In this document: positions 46,893-59,809 of the stretch, in pieces | How positions within the stretch are numbered: position 1 is the stretch's first letter | Layout: each line of letters opens with the position of its first letter | Program-made: the position numbers and the translations under genes | Assembly: GCA_015501585.1 (NCBI GenBank) | Contig: JADNRY010000212.1 | Coordinates: 41,200 to 105,199 of the forward strand | Direction of reading: 5' to 3' | Origin: Rhodocollybia butyracea | Taxonomy: Eukaryota; Basidiomycota; Agaricomycetes; Agaricales; Omphalotaceae | Length of the DNA: 64,000 nt | The notes under the pieces: model-generated | Seen by the model: only the letters and a program-made list of their open reading frames with translations | The model's database searches: none | What the model was told of the DNA's origin: nothing

Positions 46893-47535
46893 AACTTCTA
46901 GGGAAATACAACATCCAAATATTAGATACAAGGCACTGTATTACTACACAGAATCCTCCCTAACTCAGATCAATTCTGACTTCTTACCGACACAGTAAAG
47001 CAGAGGTAGTACCATTCAAGATTCCAGTATATATGATTCGCGGCTAAACAGCTTCAGGAGGTAGATCCCTATGTGTGGACATAGTAGTGGTGACTTGATC
47101 TCGCTGGAGCTGTAGCTGTTCATCTAGAACAAACAAATCAATATTGCGAGCTCCCAATCAACTTGAAGAACAAAGTAAAGAACAAAGGTACTTAATGGTA
47201 GCGAAAAAATCGAAAACAAAACAGAATAGAATAATACCTCAATATCGAAGTTATCGCTGACGCTATAGGCTTGTTTCTCCTTTCTTGAGTCGTTCCCACC
47301 GATTCCTGAGACGGAGAAATCTCCGCGGCCGGCTAGCTGTCCACTATTACAAGAGCCGCTATTCACAGCAGTTGACGGGAAAGTCTGGGAAGTTATGGCC
47401 CTGGAAATAGGCATATCAGAGTCGCTGATGACATGATTGGGGGAGCGGTGAGTCATGCGGTGAGTCCGAACGGAGTCTCGAGAGTTCAGGATTGCCACTT
47501 TGTGCCCTCGACGTGAGTGGGGCGTTCGAAGAATA
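46893..47535 (-). pseudogene. Truncated duplicate of the DUF6534-like gene 3' end
   Basis: It matches 51237-51874: the last two exons and about 150 bp of 3' flank. The penultimate exon keeps SVRTH...NHVISDSDMPISRA and SDNFDIE. The last exon has a one-base loss (GAGATCAAG versus GAGATACAAG) that shifts the frame before the stop. Nothing of the membrane part is present. Confidence 0.75.
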
Positions 47536-47569
47536 GGGAAGGACACCCACGTTGAAGACGTAAAGTCCA

Positions 47570-47790
47570 GACACGCACTGCCTTGTCCAAGCCAGTGCCA
47601 AAGTGTTCGAATTTTTGTCCTTCCCTGGTTACAAACAAGCAGAGCTTTACAGCAGCAAAAGATTACGGCTCCCAGCTGTCAATGACGAATTCAAAGCTAG
47701 GGTAAGTAGCTGAGTTCCAAAATAGGCCAGTTATCTCGACAGTAGGAGAGCACTACTTATGTGGCAGCAACACGTGGAAGTGGGGAACAA
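47570..47790. pseudogene. Copy of the H11 3' flank and part of exon 3
   Basis: It aligns with 43131-43425: AAGTGTTCGA(A/G)TTTTTGTCC, AACAAAAGATTAC-type words, CAGCTGTCAA(T/C)GACGAATTC and CTACTT...GGCAGCAA. A roughly 45-bp stretch is missing from the middle. It abuts the DUF6534-like fragment, so one event joined pieces of two loci. Confidence 0.65.
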
Positions 47791-48375
47791 CTTTCAGCAA
47801 CGATAAATTATCATTTCAGCAACATTTCAGCGGGTATTCTTTATGCCACTTTGAATTTAATGTACATCTATCTATCTATCTACTACCCGAAATTTGCATA
47901 ATCAGGTGTGATATGCATATATGCATGCCAATCATGGTCATAGCAATCTATGATATTGGTTTTACTTGGGTTTTACAGCCTTGCTGGAAAATAAGGTCAG
48001 AAATTATACATATTTATGCGCCCAATTCTCATCTGATTATGCTAGTCATTATACAGCATTATACCCATTCTGTTGGCCAGGTATAACTTGGTATACTTAA
48101 TCAGGTAATCAAAATCTCAGCACTATTTCTAGGCGTTTTATTTATAGGTGTTTTGATTACATCGGGTATGCAATCACACCGTTTGCATTTGATGATGATA
48201 AATGAGTCAAAACAAGTATAGTCTATAACACTGATGCAGCTATCATGCTCTTCTGGATCCGCCACATTGAAACATTTGTACTTAAGTAGTAAGTACTAGG
48301 AGCGGGTGGATATGCCCCTGTAATCTGAACACCGTAGAAGCTTGCCCATCCTTACCAATAACCATTGGTGTAATC
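47791..48375. other. Intergenic; TCTA microsatellite
   Basis: About six copies of CTAT at 47864-47884. Otherwise A/T-rich with no coding signal. Confidence 0.5.
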
Positions 48376-49710
48376 ATGACTCCAGAAGAAGTAGCAGAGG
48401 TAAAATCTGCTGGATCTTTGTTTTTCATAGATGTGGTCTCAGACATATTTCTGTCCACTTTATTTGGTGCATACCCTAGATTCTTTGTTCTGAAATGAAA
48501 CAATTCTCATGCTTTTGTCTTCTAGGTATATACTGTTTGGCATATTGTATTAGCCTTTACATTTACTTCAAGTGAGCTCTCATATTTCAGATATACTGAT
48601 AAAAGTGCAATTCTGAGAACATTGACTTTGTAGCACAAAGGGCAATGCCGGGAATGCAAAGAAAGCAATGATTTGTGTACTCCTTGGCAATTTTGTCCTG
48701 ATGTTGATACTCTTTGTGTCATTTGTGGCAGTGACACCCGAGCTTGTTAAATATGGACTTGTAGTGATTCTACCAGGAGGAATCATGGAACAAATAGTAG
48801 CAGCCAACTCGCAATCACAAGTAACAATCTTGACTAATCTTTATTCCTGGTTAAGCAATGTTATAGTGAGTTTCTTACTAGATTTTATGAATAGTTGACC
48901 TAATCCCAGTGGAAAGCCATTCATTGCTGATATTGTGATTGTGTGGAGGGCTTGGGCACTGTGGACCAACAACACAAAAGTGAAATGGACTTTGCTTCTG
49001 CTCACCTTTGCAGATATAGGTGAGATTGATCTGTGGCCATTGTTATACATCAGCTCACAGAAATATAATATCAGCTGTTAGCCTGGCTGATAGTGTTGTA
49101 CACTCCACAGTTTTCCAACGTCGGAGTAATGAGTCAGCAATAAGTCTTGACTGGGTTGCTGTTATCCTGTCGTTATCTGTGAATTTGATAGCAACATGTT
49201 CAATAGCGTTTCAAGCCTGGCGAGCACCATTTTCTGCCTGGACTGCCTGATCACTATATCTAATTTTGCGTATACTAGGTTACATTATAAATCCATGAAC
49301 TCAATTTCTAGCAGGAGAAGACAAACTCGAGGTGAAAGAATTCTTCTTCTTCTTTTAGAGTCTGGTGCAGTTTATATGGCAGTCCAGGTGTGTACTTTGC
49401 AAGCATAACCTGTTCCTCATAAGCAAAAAAATTTCAGCTGCTTGCCATAATAACTGTTGCTTTGAGTGTGAATGCGTCAGTTGCATCAACTATCAACTTT
49501 GTTGATTCCCTTATATTTGAATTTTATATATTTGCTGCTGTGAGGTCCCTCCTATTCTCTGAAGCTGTAGGTCTGCTGACCTTGCTGGACCTTAATTAGT
49601 CCCTGAATCCTGTCATCATTTTTATCTTGGTCCAAACACAGAACACATACGACCAAAGTTTCCACCTTGAAGAAATGCTTACACTCAGTCAACAAGTTCA
49701 ATTGCAGTAG
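48376..49710 (+). CDS. Seven-transmembrane-type basidiomycete membrane protein
   Basis: The ATG at 48376 opens MTPEEVAEVKSAGSLFF, then helices VYTVWHIVLAFTFTS, MICVLLGNFVLMLILFVSF, PFIADIVIVWRAWALW, DWVAVILSLSVNLIATCSIA, ILLLLLESGAVYMAVQ, LLAIITVALSVNASV and SLNPVIIFILVQTQNTYDQ, ending with TAG at 49708-49710. The I-V-I-V-W-R-A-W-A-L-W motif and the ESGAVY helix are those of the same basidiomycete family as the gene at 11624. Introns are short. One junction, at about 48867-48912, needs a one-base shift. Function unknown; a receptor-like role is sometimes suggested for such proteins but is not shown here. Confidence 0.65.
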
Positions 49711-51408
49711 GTTTCGCTTCTTCTTGGATAGCTTGGAAGGAATCCAGCTGATTTTGGATTGGCTGAACGGGAGCATACGATGTTGACATGATGAGTAGCA
49801 TGTGAGCATGGGTCGAAAGGTAGACACACATTATGGCTTCAAGAGGAGGGCAGGATATTTATTCAAAACAAGAGCTCTGGAGTCTGCAGCCTGTACTAAA
49901 TGCTAGTACTTAGTAGGTGTACGAGTTAACAAAGTTTATAGTAAGCTAAAGCTACATAACAAGAACATAACTTGTTGGCATAAATAAGTAAATGAAAAAG
50001 TAAGTAAGCTTACCTCAGAGTTATTGCTGTTTTCCAAAGTTTGCGGAAAACGTGTGATTTTTTTTTCATGGGCGCTTATTAGTCTAAGCTCAGTATTTTG
50101 CTTTCGGGCTTTCGCTGAGCTCAAATCATATTCAATCACTTCTAAAGCCAGAGATTGTCTTCGTTACAAGTATATAAGTATTACATGAATTTTTGGCTAC
50201 TTTTGGTGAGCCCGAAAACAACTTCTTTTACATTTATTGGATGGTGTGGGCGATGTGAAGCTACCCCAGTTTTACTACCTCTGGACTCAAGATATGATAA
50301 GAATAGCCAAGTTTGAAGCAATCCGTGTGATATTACAGCGGTAGATAGCAGTATATTGGCAGCATAATAGTGGACAAGTGTGCAGTCAGCATGCAGCTTT
50401 GATAGCTATCAGACTACGAGTTTTGGAGATCACAATGACAGGTAATAGTGATGTAGACAGCTATGACCCTTTGCTTCGAGGGATTAAATGCAGTCTCGCG
50501 CCAGAATTCTCGACAGTGAAGAAAGTTGTTCACCATGGGCTGAAAGGATTGTTTGTCAAGGCAAATCACAACGGCAGGGCACAGATCGAATAGAATAGGC
50601 AAGCAACACAGCAACAATGAGTTAAAGCATCATCAGTACAGGGCAATCGTTGAAGAAAGATACACGCACAGTACAAGACAGTACCCTCTGTTATACCAGT
50701 AATCCCTCGTTTGACATTGCAGGCCATTCTACACGAGAGTAGAGAATCAGCTTCATTCATCCTTGACGTAGTTCCAACAACAGTTCCGGAGTACAGTTGC
50801 AAGTCGTCGCGGCTCTATTTTGCATAAATTTCCGAGCCGTCACAGTTCTGAATCGCATAGGTGCCTTGATGCATCGAAAATGTTGCAAAAAAGGCGAAAG
50901 ATGGCCTAGGAGCTTATGGAGACATCATAAGCACAGTAGAAAAGTACTCTTGTTCTTTGTCTGTTCAAAGTGGGTGGCTCAAAGAGATGGTTGTGGTACA
51001 GAAGAAGGCGGAACTTGTGGGAAATAAATAAGCGCGCACGAAAAAATTTACATGTTTTCCGCAAACTTTTGAAAACGGCAATAAGAGAACACTCTGGGAG
51101 GAGGCGCTACAAAGTAACTATGAATATAAGTACATTAGCAAAAGCTAAAAATCCTGACCAGCCATGTAAATGGGCCCCAGGCCGTAACATATCAGCGAAC
51201 ATGCAACGCCCAAGACAACTTCTAGGGAAGCACAACGTCCAAATATTAGATACAAAACATATTATTACACGTCATCCTCCCTAACTTTTAGTTCTGACTG
51301 CTTAGAATACATACTTACACGGTAAAACAACGGTACTAGTAAAATAACAAATTCTTCAACAAATTCTCAAAACTCTCATCCAAGATTCAAGATTTATATG
51401 ACTCGCAG
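49711..51408. other. Intergenic with a pair of inverted repeats
   Basis: 50014-50080 and 51027-51097 are inverted copies of a roughly 65-bp sequence (GTTTGCGGAAAAC core, then a GCGCTTATT end). They enclose 0.95 kb without recognisable genes. An open frame at 50378-50593 has no motif. Confidence 0.45.
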
Positions 51409-53122
51409 CTAAACAGCTTCAGGAGGTAGATCCCTATGTGTGGACACAGTAGTGGTGACTTGTATCTCGCTGGAGCTGTAACTGTTCATCTAAAACAAAC
51501 AAATCAGTATTGAGCAAAAACAATGTATTGAAAAACAAAGGTAAAGGTAGCGAAAAATCAAAAGGGAAATACACATAAAAATAGAATACCTCAATATCGA
51601 AGTTATCGCTGACGCTATCAGCTTCTTTCTCTTTTCTTGAGCCGTTCCTGCCGATTCCTGAGACGGAGAAATCTCCACGACCGGCTAGTTCACTATTACG
51701 GGAGCTGCTAGTTACAGCGGTTGAAGGGAAGGTCTGGAAAGTTATGGCCCTGGAGATAGGCATATCGGAGTCGGTGATGATGTGATTGGGGGAGCGGTGA
51801 GTCCGAACGGAGTCTCGAGAGTTCAGGATTGCCACTTTGGACTCTCGACGTGAGTGGGGCGTTCAAAGAATCATAAGTTGAAGGAAGACATACCCATTGT
51901 GATGACATAGATCTTGGTGATGCTCAGCTGAAATGGCATCCTATGAAAAGGCAATTAATATCGACTCGAATCGCTTTCCACGTTCGCTAGACGGATTATT
52001 GGGTACTTACCACCACAGCTTCTCGGTGTTGACGAGGTACAAAACCAAAAACGCCAGCTGGTTGACCGTTACGAAAATTCCACGGGTGACAGCGTACTGG
52101 AACATCTTGTTGATCAGCGTGTCTGTGCGTTTGATCCCCGAGTTCATCCCTTTGAACGTCCAGGATAGGGCGACCGTAGTGGTGATGTCAGAGACAAAGT
52201 CGAGTACCGCGTTGAAGGCCAGTTCAATCTGGGATCAAGGATTAGTACTTGTGTTCGTCAGAAATCTCCTGGAAAGTGAATAAAACGAACCTTTGGGCGT
52301 TCTTTTGCTAGGTTTGCCTCGCTGTTGTTCTGGAACTCCCCTATTACTTGTGCAAAACCCGCAGCTGATACAGTAGTATTAGGATCACGGAATCGCAGAT
52401 GCTATGGTCAGCGACACACCTCCTCCCCCGATTGCACTCAGGATAATTAACAGAGGGACGGTCCAATGGGTCCTCCCGACTATAGTCGAAGAATGAGTAC
52501 TTGGATGAATACGCGGCAGATTCACATACGAAGCCAGACTCGGGAAGCAAAAAATATCTGAACACAAAATACCGCTCCTACCGAGATTAGGATCTCCCAT
52601 GTCAGTGGCCTGAGGCGTAGAATAAGGAGGTTTCGTAACACTCGAAACAGTACAACCACTTGCCTAGAAGTGAACGATAACGTCTCCAGATTTCCAAAGT
52701 TGGCTACAAAGTAATAATGGACGACCTGGGATTGCATACAAGTAGTAGCAAAGTCGGCTAATCTAACAAAGGTCGTGATGTATATGAGTATACCTCCCTA
52801 CTAACGTAAAAAGGAAATGCTTGATCTTACACTAATACTGCCACCTATAATGAAATGCGTTTGTATCGTAATTGCATGCATGTATTAGTTGAAAAACGAC
52901 TGACAAGTGTACGCAAAGGCCATTTATCGCGATTGGTTTGTATGTATATCCAGGCTTGTACAATCGTTACGCCAAACAACCTGAAAAACACCTTCAGCGA
53001 TCTAGTGTAGGAGTACCGCACTATGGGACTTACGCTGTTGCAACGGCATATCCATAGAACAATCCATCCTGCGTTGATGACAGATTTATACCAGGCCCAA
53101 GGGACGAAAGTGGACTAGACAT
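51409..53122 (-). CDS. DUF6534-like membrane protein
   Basis: ATG 53122 (MSSPLSSLGPGINLSS), then FGVTIVQAWIYIQTNRD, HYYFVANFGN, LTWEILISVGAVFCVQIFF, PLLIILSAIGGGGVSLTIA, LAFNAVLDFVSDITTTVAL, GIKRTDTLINKMFQYAVTRG and a cytoplasmic tail with SDNFDIE, ending TTVSTHRDLPPEAV at 51409-51411. The Q-A-W-I-Y start, the H-Y-Y helix and the G-I-K-R-T-D-T-L-I-N-K loop are hallmarks of the DUF6534-type basidiomycete family with about seven helices. At about 51853 a CCCC run places the tail frame one base out of step; the truncated duplicate at 47.5 kb shares this run. Function unknown. Confidence 0.75.
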
Positions 53123-54226
53123 GCACTGGCGCTGAACGCTTGAACGCTGCAGGGATGTGTGCGGGCTGTAGCAGATAGAACTCGGACAATACGGCGCTGA
53201 AAGACTCGAGAAGCTTTTGACTGGTTAAACCATCAGTTCATCATGATACGGGTGCTGTCAGTGGCATTCCGAGCGAAAAGTTCTTGAGCAAACTGAAGCA
53301 TTGATTGGGCGAGGACTCAATAGGAAGATTGATAGTATCGAAAATCAACATATGGAGACGCATTCAAGAGCCTCCAGTCGAAACACATGCTCGCCTGCCG
53401 TCATAAATAACGAGAAAATATTCCTTAATTTGCCTAGACCTCCTGTCTACCGGCTCTATAAAGATATCGCTACCGGTACACGCGGGTTCACGTCGTCGTT
53501 GTGGAGATATGATTGCAAGAGAGCAAGAGAACTTCTTGATATCGGATTAAAATGGATTTTCGTAGTGTTTTCGTATGTACACCGGACTTGCATTCATGGA
53601 CATAAGTAGAAGGCCGTCACGCGAGCGATAGTACTTACTTTGGGTAGCAAAAAGGGCAATCAAAGTCTTCGATTCTGCGACTCCGCAGGAGTCTTTACTT
53701 CTCCCGTGTTTCGATGACAGATGACAGATTCACTTATACCACCGGTCCTCACTGGGCCTCACTTACACCACTTGACATGGACATTTGATACTCCATTTCG
53801 AGATTACTCAAAATAGAACAGAGTAACACGAGATATCCCGAATCGATAACATATGGATGCCGATCGTCGTTGATAACCTAAGTGAGATCAGCGAGGTTTT
53901 TGCTCGGGCAGCGCTACATGTGATTGGATCAATGACGTGGGAGGATTCGGATTATATAAGTAATCTGACCAAACGGATTCTGCGACTACGTGTCGCTACA
54001 ACGATCTACTGGGAGCCATTCTTGGTGGTCATACTCATATCTCTCTTCGCGCTCTCGCTATCTCGATTTCGATAACAACTCTTTCACCAAAATAGATAGT
54101 TTCTCGGGTTGACGATTCGGAATCACTCTGGGTTGTATTCAGTTGTGCCTCAGAGCAATCTCAATCACCAGCTGCTGATGCAATATATCCGCGCTTTCTA
54201 TATCAGTCACTCACATCTCCTTCCTC
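53123..54226. other. Intergenic between divergent DUF6534-like and oxidase genes
   Basis: It holds the promoters of both genes. Open frames at 53301-53609 and 53857-54075 have no recognisable motif and are not called. Confidence 0.4.
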
Positions 54227-56781
54227 ATGCTTTCGCTGTATCAATCCTGCATGCTCAGCTATACTGTGTTCCTCTTGTTTGTATCTGTAGTCAAGACTAC
54301 TGAGTCCGCACCCAACTGGAATACACTGAACGAAACCGTCGGAGGGCGGCTGCATAAAGCCAAACCATTCTCCTCGCCCTGTTTCCCAGACTTTGACGGT
54401 ATATCGGTGCCTCGGAATAAAGCCGCATGCAAAATCATTGAAGACAACTATCTCAATGCAACCTATCGCTCCTCACAATTCGGAAACTTCATGAACACGC
54501 AGTGGGAGTCGTGCATGAGTACTTCTGCCCAATGCACGCTTGACTCTAGCGACCCGAGTGATTCTCTGGCATGGACTGAGCTTCCATGTGATCAAGGGAG
54601 CATCGCGCCATACTATGTGCGTATCCATATTTCATTGTCCATTCGAAAATGTGTTTACTTTGTCATGGCACTAAAGATTGACGTGCAAAACTATGAAGAT
54701 GTCCAGGCAGCGCTCGCATTCTCGCGCACCACTGAAGTCCCTTGTCAATAAAGAACTCAGGTCACGATTTTCTAGGTCGGTCGAGCACTATTGGATCTCT
54801 GGGACTATGGGTGAGTGAGGTATTTCTTTAAAACTTGAGCTTACAGGCGAGTAGACACGTAACTTGGACAAGGTCTGTCTCGCTTTAGCTCTTATACCAT
54901 TTCCTACATCTCTCAAGCTCCAATTCCCCACTGCAGATTTCTTACAACGCGTCATTCGTTCCTGTAGGGGGCTCACAGCCATTTCCAGCCATGACCATTG
55001 GCGTGAGCATTCCCTTCTAATCCAAGATAGATCTCTTATGCTTGTCTTCTAGGCTGGTGTACCCTGGGTCGACGCGTATAGCTTTGCAGACGCCAATAAC
55101 GTGACAATTGTAGGTGGGTATTCTGAAACCGTAGGAGCAAGCGGAGGATGGATTATGGTGAGTCGATATATTACTTTGCTGCCAGAAATTCACTATCAAC
55201 TCAACCGCAAACCTTCTAGGGAGGCGGCCACAGCGTTCTCTCTCCTACACTTGGCCTTGGAGTTGATCGCGTAGTGAGCAACCACGTTCGACGGAAGTCG
55301 TAATTGCTCTAACCCACTCCGATTCGCATGAAGCTTGAATATAAACTAGTCACCCCAGATGGTGAATATCGCACGGCTAATGCTCACACGAACTCGGACT
55401 TGTTCTGGGCACTCAGAGGTGGTGGTGGTGGGACATTCGGCGTAGTTTTGGAGAGTACCTCTATGGTAGAACCGATGGCGATTCCCCTACAGGTGTAAGC
55501 CTTCCATCCGTTTTTTTCCAGTTCATGCGTCTTAGATTATCTTCCAGCGCATCCGTGTCGTTCAACTCGACTACGGAAACGGGACTCCAGTTCTTGCGGC
55601 TATTGACCAACAACAGTCTTCAGTGGGCGCAGGAAGGATGGGGAGGTCATTTAACAGTAATGTCCAGTGTTAATCTTCCTGTTAGCCCAACGTAATAACC
55701 AAATCTTCAGTCCTCAGGATTCATCAGCGTAACCCCTCTTCTCACGCTCGAGGAGGCTCAAGCATCGATGCAAAATGCAGTCGACTTTGTGCAAACCCAA
55801 AATGGTACCGTCGTGATCGAGACACTCCCAAGCTGGTTTGCATTCTTCGCCAAGTACACTATTCCTGCTCAGACGGTATGGACGCACTCTCAGTGGACCT
55901 CCTTCCCCGCTGATTCATATCGTCAATTTTTGTATAGGCCGTAGGTTCAGCAGATCTCGCAGCGAGCCGACTCATCCCTTATTCGTTGTTCGAAACCCAA
56001 GAGGGGAGGGACTCTTTTATACAGCTCGTAACCAGTCTTCCTGGGTCTTTCCTCGAAATCGACGTCGTCACGCCGTTCTTGTATAATGCTACGGAGAATT
56101 CGACCAGTGTTACTCCTGCTTGGAGGAATGCCGTGTGGCATGTACGTCTCTACCTATCTGTCTCGCCCTTAGCTAGCTGGCTGATACATCATGATATTTC
56201 CTCCGTGATTATAAAGGTCCTCATGGGTAGCGAGTTTGTTTGGAACAGCACCCTCGCAGAGAAAGTTGCTGCCTTTGAATTCACGAACAATTGTACGGCC
56301 GGCTTGATTAGTATCGCGCCCAATTCTGGGGCTTATATGGTGAGCATTATATTATATTATACGACCATACATGCGCTTCCTCCAGTGTCTTACGACGCAC
56401 TTCTTTTTATTTCAGAACGAAGCCAATGTCTACGAGCCAAACTACGAACGTGCGTAATTTAGTACTGATTCTCGATATTTTCCGCTTTGACATTTCCCCT
56501 TTCGGCGATGTAATTATAGAATCATTCTGGGGCGGTAACTATGATCGACTGTTAGCTATAAAGCATAGATAGTGAGTTTTTTTTTGGTGGTTTCTGGTAT
56601 CACCGTCCCTCTACTGATGTTTCGTTATCTATAGCGACCCGCTGGGCCTACTCGATTGCTGGAAATGTGGTGAGTTATTTGAGCATAAGTTATTTTGGGG
56701 TGAACTGAACCCAAACTGTGTATAGTTGGATGGAAGGGCGTGGATGATAGTCGATCGCGGTGCTATCCGCGAGTAGACTAG
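54227..56781 (+). CDS. Secreted FAD-linked oxidase (BBE-like, VAO/PCMH family)
   Basis: A signal peptide ([19 protein letters not shown]) is followed by [20 protein letters not shown], the [13 protein letters not shown] segment with the His expected to bind FAD covalently, [14 protein letters not shown] then [34 protein letters not shown], and the C-terminal BBE block ([14 protein letters not shown] and [12 protein letters not shown]) to the TAG at 56779-56781. About nine introns of 50-60 nt. Cysteine is absent at the second covalent site of bicovalent BBE enzymes, so single attachment is likely. A CCC at 54739-54741 is one C short; with it the frame runs straight into IKNSGHD. The substrate is unknown. 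The neighbouring P450 suggests a shared secondary-metabolic role (inference). Confidence 0.85.
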
Positions 56782-57686
56782 GGATAATGTGCAGAATTCA
56801 AGTTGTGTGGAATTGCTCATTAGGCAGATGGGGGACAGGCGTGCGCTCCACGAGACTCCACGCCCTCTGAATTACGCCAGCATGTCCGGACAAAGAACTT
56901 TACCATGAGACCCTGATAAATTACGCTATGTCCGAACACAAGAGAATAATTTTCGAGCTCTAAAATACACTTCTGGGGGCGCTTCATCTCAAATGGTCGG
57001 GCTCTGTGATTGTGTAGCAACAAGTTAGACACTCGCACCCTCATTTACTTATACGGCAACCAACAAACAGAGCGATTAGGATTTCCAGAGGACTGAAATC
57101 ATCGACTCGTGCTGGTACTGGTCCGCTCACCGGTTGCGATCGCATCAGGGATGCGGGTTATAGTGCAGGTGGAGCCTCTAGTCTCCTCTAGTTCGCAACT
57201 TCGCATCAAATTTTGGATCACTTTTCGTCAGACGGCTCCCGAACCCGAATATGTAGACCTAGATGATTCTGACTGTGAACCTCAAGGTCTTTTCCGTTTT
57301 GGGCAGAAGTGTCCAAAAAACCGAGTGCATCACTGACTTGCATTTTAAATCAGTCGCAGCCCACGCGAGAGAAACGAAAACAATTGTCGCTGGACCCCCC
57401 AACTATAAGGGTCGGATGTTTGATTCAAATTCGAACCAGATCTGTCAGACTGTGATAGACTGTGATGCGAACTCGTAAGTATATGAACAGATGATATTCG
57501 GTCTAACCAGACGGCTTTCGAAAAAGCGCTCCAAAATCCCTCCAAAACTGGCCTTCTTCTTGATGCGATCCTCTGGAGGCTCGCCACTGTGATCCGGGTC
57601 TATGATTTCCAGGTATGACTTCCCTTTTAGATTGATCGACCGGACGATTTTATAAGTAACCAACTCTTTTCCGTTCGCCACTCGAA
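56782..57686. other. Intergenic between oxidase and P450
   Basis: Promoter region of the P450. A plus-strand frame at 57109-57336 and a minus-strand 78-codon frame at 57445-57681 are open, but neither has a domain or plausible neighbours. The second would start 5 bp from the P450 ATG. Confidence 0.4.
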
Positions 57687-59809
57687 ATGCCTCTCGAACG
57701 ACTTGCCTTTGATTCCATCGCTCTGAGCTTGATTATTTTGGTGGGCTATGGGTTGATCATTCGCTCCCGCCGTCTACCGCTTCCACCAGGACCTAAAGGA
57801 TGGCCATTAATCGGGAATGTGTTCGATGCACCCAAGGAGAAGGGACACATAGCGTATATCGAGATGGGACACAAATACAGTGGGTACTTGGTTCACCGAC
57901 TCAGACTGTGGTATATGATTTTGTATTTTACAGACAGTGATATGGTGTATATGAACGTGGCTGGAATGTCAATGCTGATTCTCAATTCAACAACGGCCGT
58001 GAATGACCTTTTTGTCGCAAGATCCCAGCTATATTCCAATAGGTGCTCTGTACATAACCTGTTCATCACAACTTGCTCATCATTTTACCATTGAAGATTC
58101 GAGTTCCCGATGCTTCGTCTGTGCGTAGCCTTTATCTAGTGCATGAGCGCCATTTATGTTTCGCCAAATTACTAGCCTAGGATGGGATTTCGCTTTCACA
58201 TTCCGAAATGGAAATTTTTGGCGAAGTAAGCAACGAAGGTTCTCGCGGACGTCTAGTAACAAACGTTGAACCCTAGAATCACGAGCACTTTTTGTACAAC
58301 AGTTGTCATCGGCCAACCTGGAAGTGTATCAGGAGCCTCGCTTGCAAGAAGGAATCTATGTACTTCTTCACCGACTCCTTGAGACGCCGAAGGACCTCAC
58401 ACGCCATCTTTACTTGTTCGTGCTCTCAACGTTTGTGTCGTTCAAACTAACTTTGCTTACCACAGACTGCTTGGAGGCACCATCCTCTCTACAGCTTATG
58501 GTATTTCAGTTGACAATCCTCACGAGCCTTTACTTGAGCTATCGGAAAAGGCTATACAAACTGTTGCAGAATCTGCGATTCCAGGCACACATCTTGTCGA
58601 TGCTTTACCGATACTAGAGCACGTTCCGAGCTGGTTCCCGGGTGCAGGATTTAAGAGAATCGCGGCGTCTGCGAAAATAGCGGTGGAAAGGATGCGGAAT
58701 GAACCAATGGAATTCGTGAAGAAGAATATGGTGAGACCATGCATTGGACAGACTGTTCTGTTCGTTCATCGTTAACGTAATATAGGCAAACGGTACGGCC
58801 AAGTCTTCCATTGCAACTCGAGTCTTGGAAAAGATGCAAGAGGATGGGAACTGGTCGGAAGAGAACGAGGAAGATTTGAACAAGGTTTTGGGGACAGTTT
58901 ATGCTGGTGAACAATAAACGATTTCGCTAGATGTATCTATTCTCATTCATATGTTTCAGCTGCAGTGGAAACGGTGAGACTAACTGCCAGGGGTTCCGTC
59001 GTACCTTGTTGATACCCCATCCAAGACTGCTACAGTAATCAGCACCATTGTTCTTGGATTGGTCCGAAATCCTGATACCTTGAAGAAAGGTCATGCTGCA
59101 GTTGATGCGTTTGTAGGCTCTGATCGACTTCCGGATTTCAAAGATGAGGGAAAGATCCCTTATGTCGAAGCACTGATCCGGGAAGGACTGCGGTGGAGGC
59201 CCGTATTTCCACTTGGTAGACCCATCGTTATCATTCTTGAACGCAGGCTGATATCGTTTAGCAATTCCGCATTGTACCGCTCAGGAAGATGTTTACCGAG
59301 GGTATTATATACCGGCCAACACTCTCGTACTAGGTAATAGCTGGTGAGTATTTATTCGTGTACTCCAATACATACTGATTTTTTCTCCTAGGGCGATCCT
59401 TCATGATCCAGCTGTTTATGGTGACGATGTAGAGGAGTTCCGTCCCGAGCGTTTCCTGAATCCAGATGGGTCAATCAACAGCAGCATCCCTTTCCCAGAG
59501 GCGGCGTTTGGATATGGAAGACGTATTTGCCCGGGATTGGAAGTGGCGCAAAGAACAATTTGGCTGGCAGTGGCCTCGATGTTGGCCTGCTTTGATCTGA
59601 CCAAAGCCTGTGATAAAGATGGTGTCGAAATTGACCCAGATGTCAATTTTCTTGATGGACTTATTTCGTATGTTGTAGTTTTTCTCTTGGCGTTTGTGAG
59701 CTCATCTTGACTCAGATATCCTCGACCGTACGAGTGCACTATCACTCCACGGTCAAAGGCCATTGCGGAAACGATCAAACAGAACTTCGAGCAGCTTCGC
59801 CAAGCTTGA
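57687..59809 (+). CDS. Cytochrome P450 monooxygenase
   Basis: Membrane anchor (LSLIILVGYGLII), the proline hinge LPLPPGPKGWPLIGN, LEVYQEPRLQEGIYVLLHRL, an I-helix region AAVETTATVISTIVLGL, the K-helix ExxR (EGLR in EALIREGLRWRP), the PERF-type motif EFRPERF and the haem loop FGYGRRICPG with its Cys codon at 59528-59530. The gene ends TIKQNFEQLRQA at 59807-59809. About ten short introns; the C-helix exon (about 58180-58275) is poorly resolved and could hide a defect. Endoplasmic-reticulum bound NADPH-dependent monooxygenase. The sequence resembles the large basidiomycete P450 clans used in detoxification and secondary metabolism; the substrate cannot be named. Confidence 0.85.

Noticed and set aside
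57445..57681. Minus-strand 78-codon frame (MANGKELVTYKIV...)
   Set aside because: It would begin 5 bp from the P450 ATG, has no domain, and no continuing exon was found.
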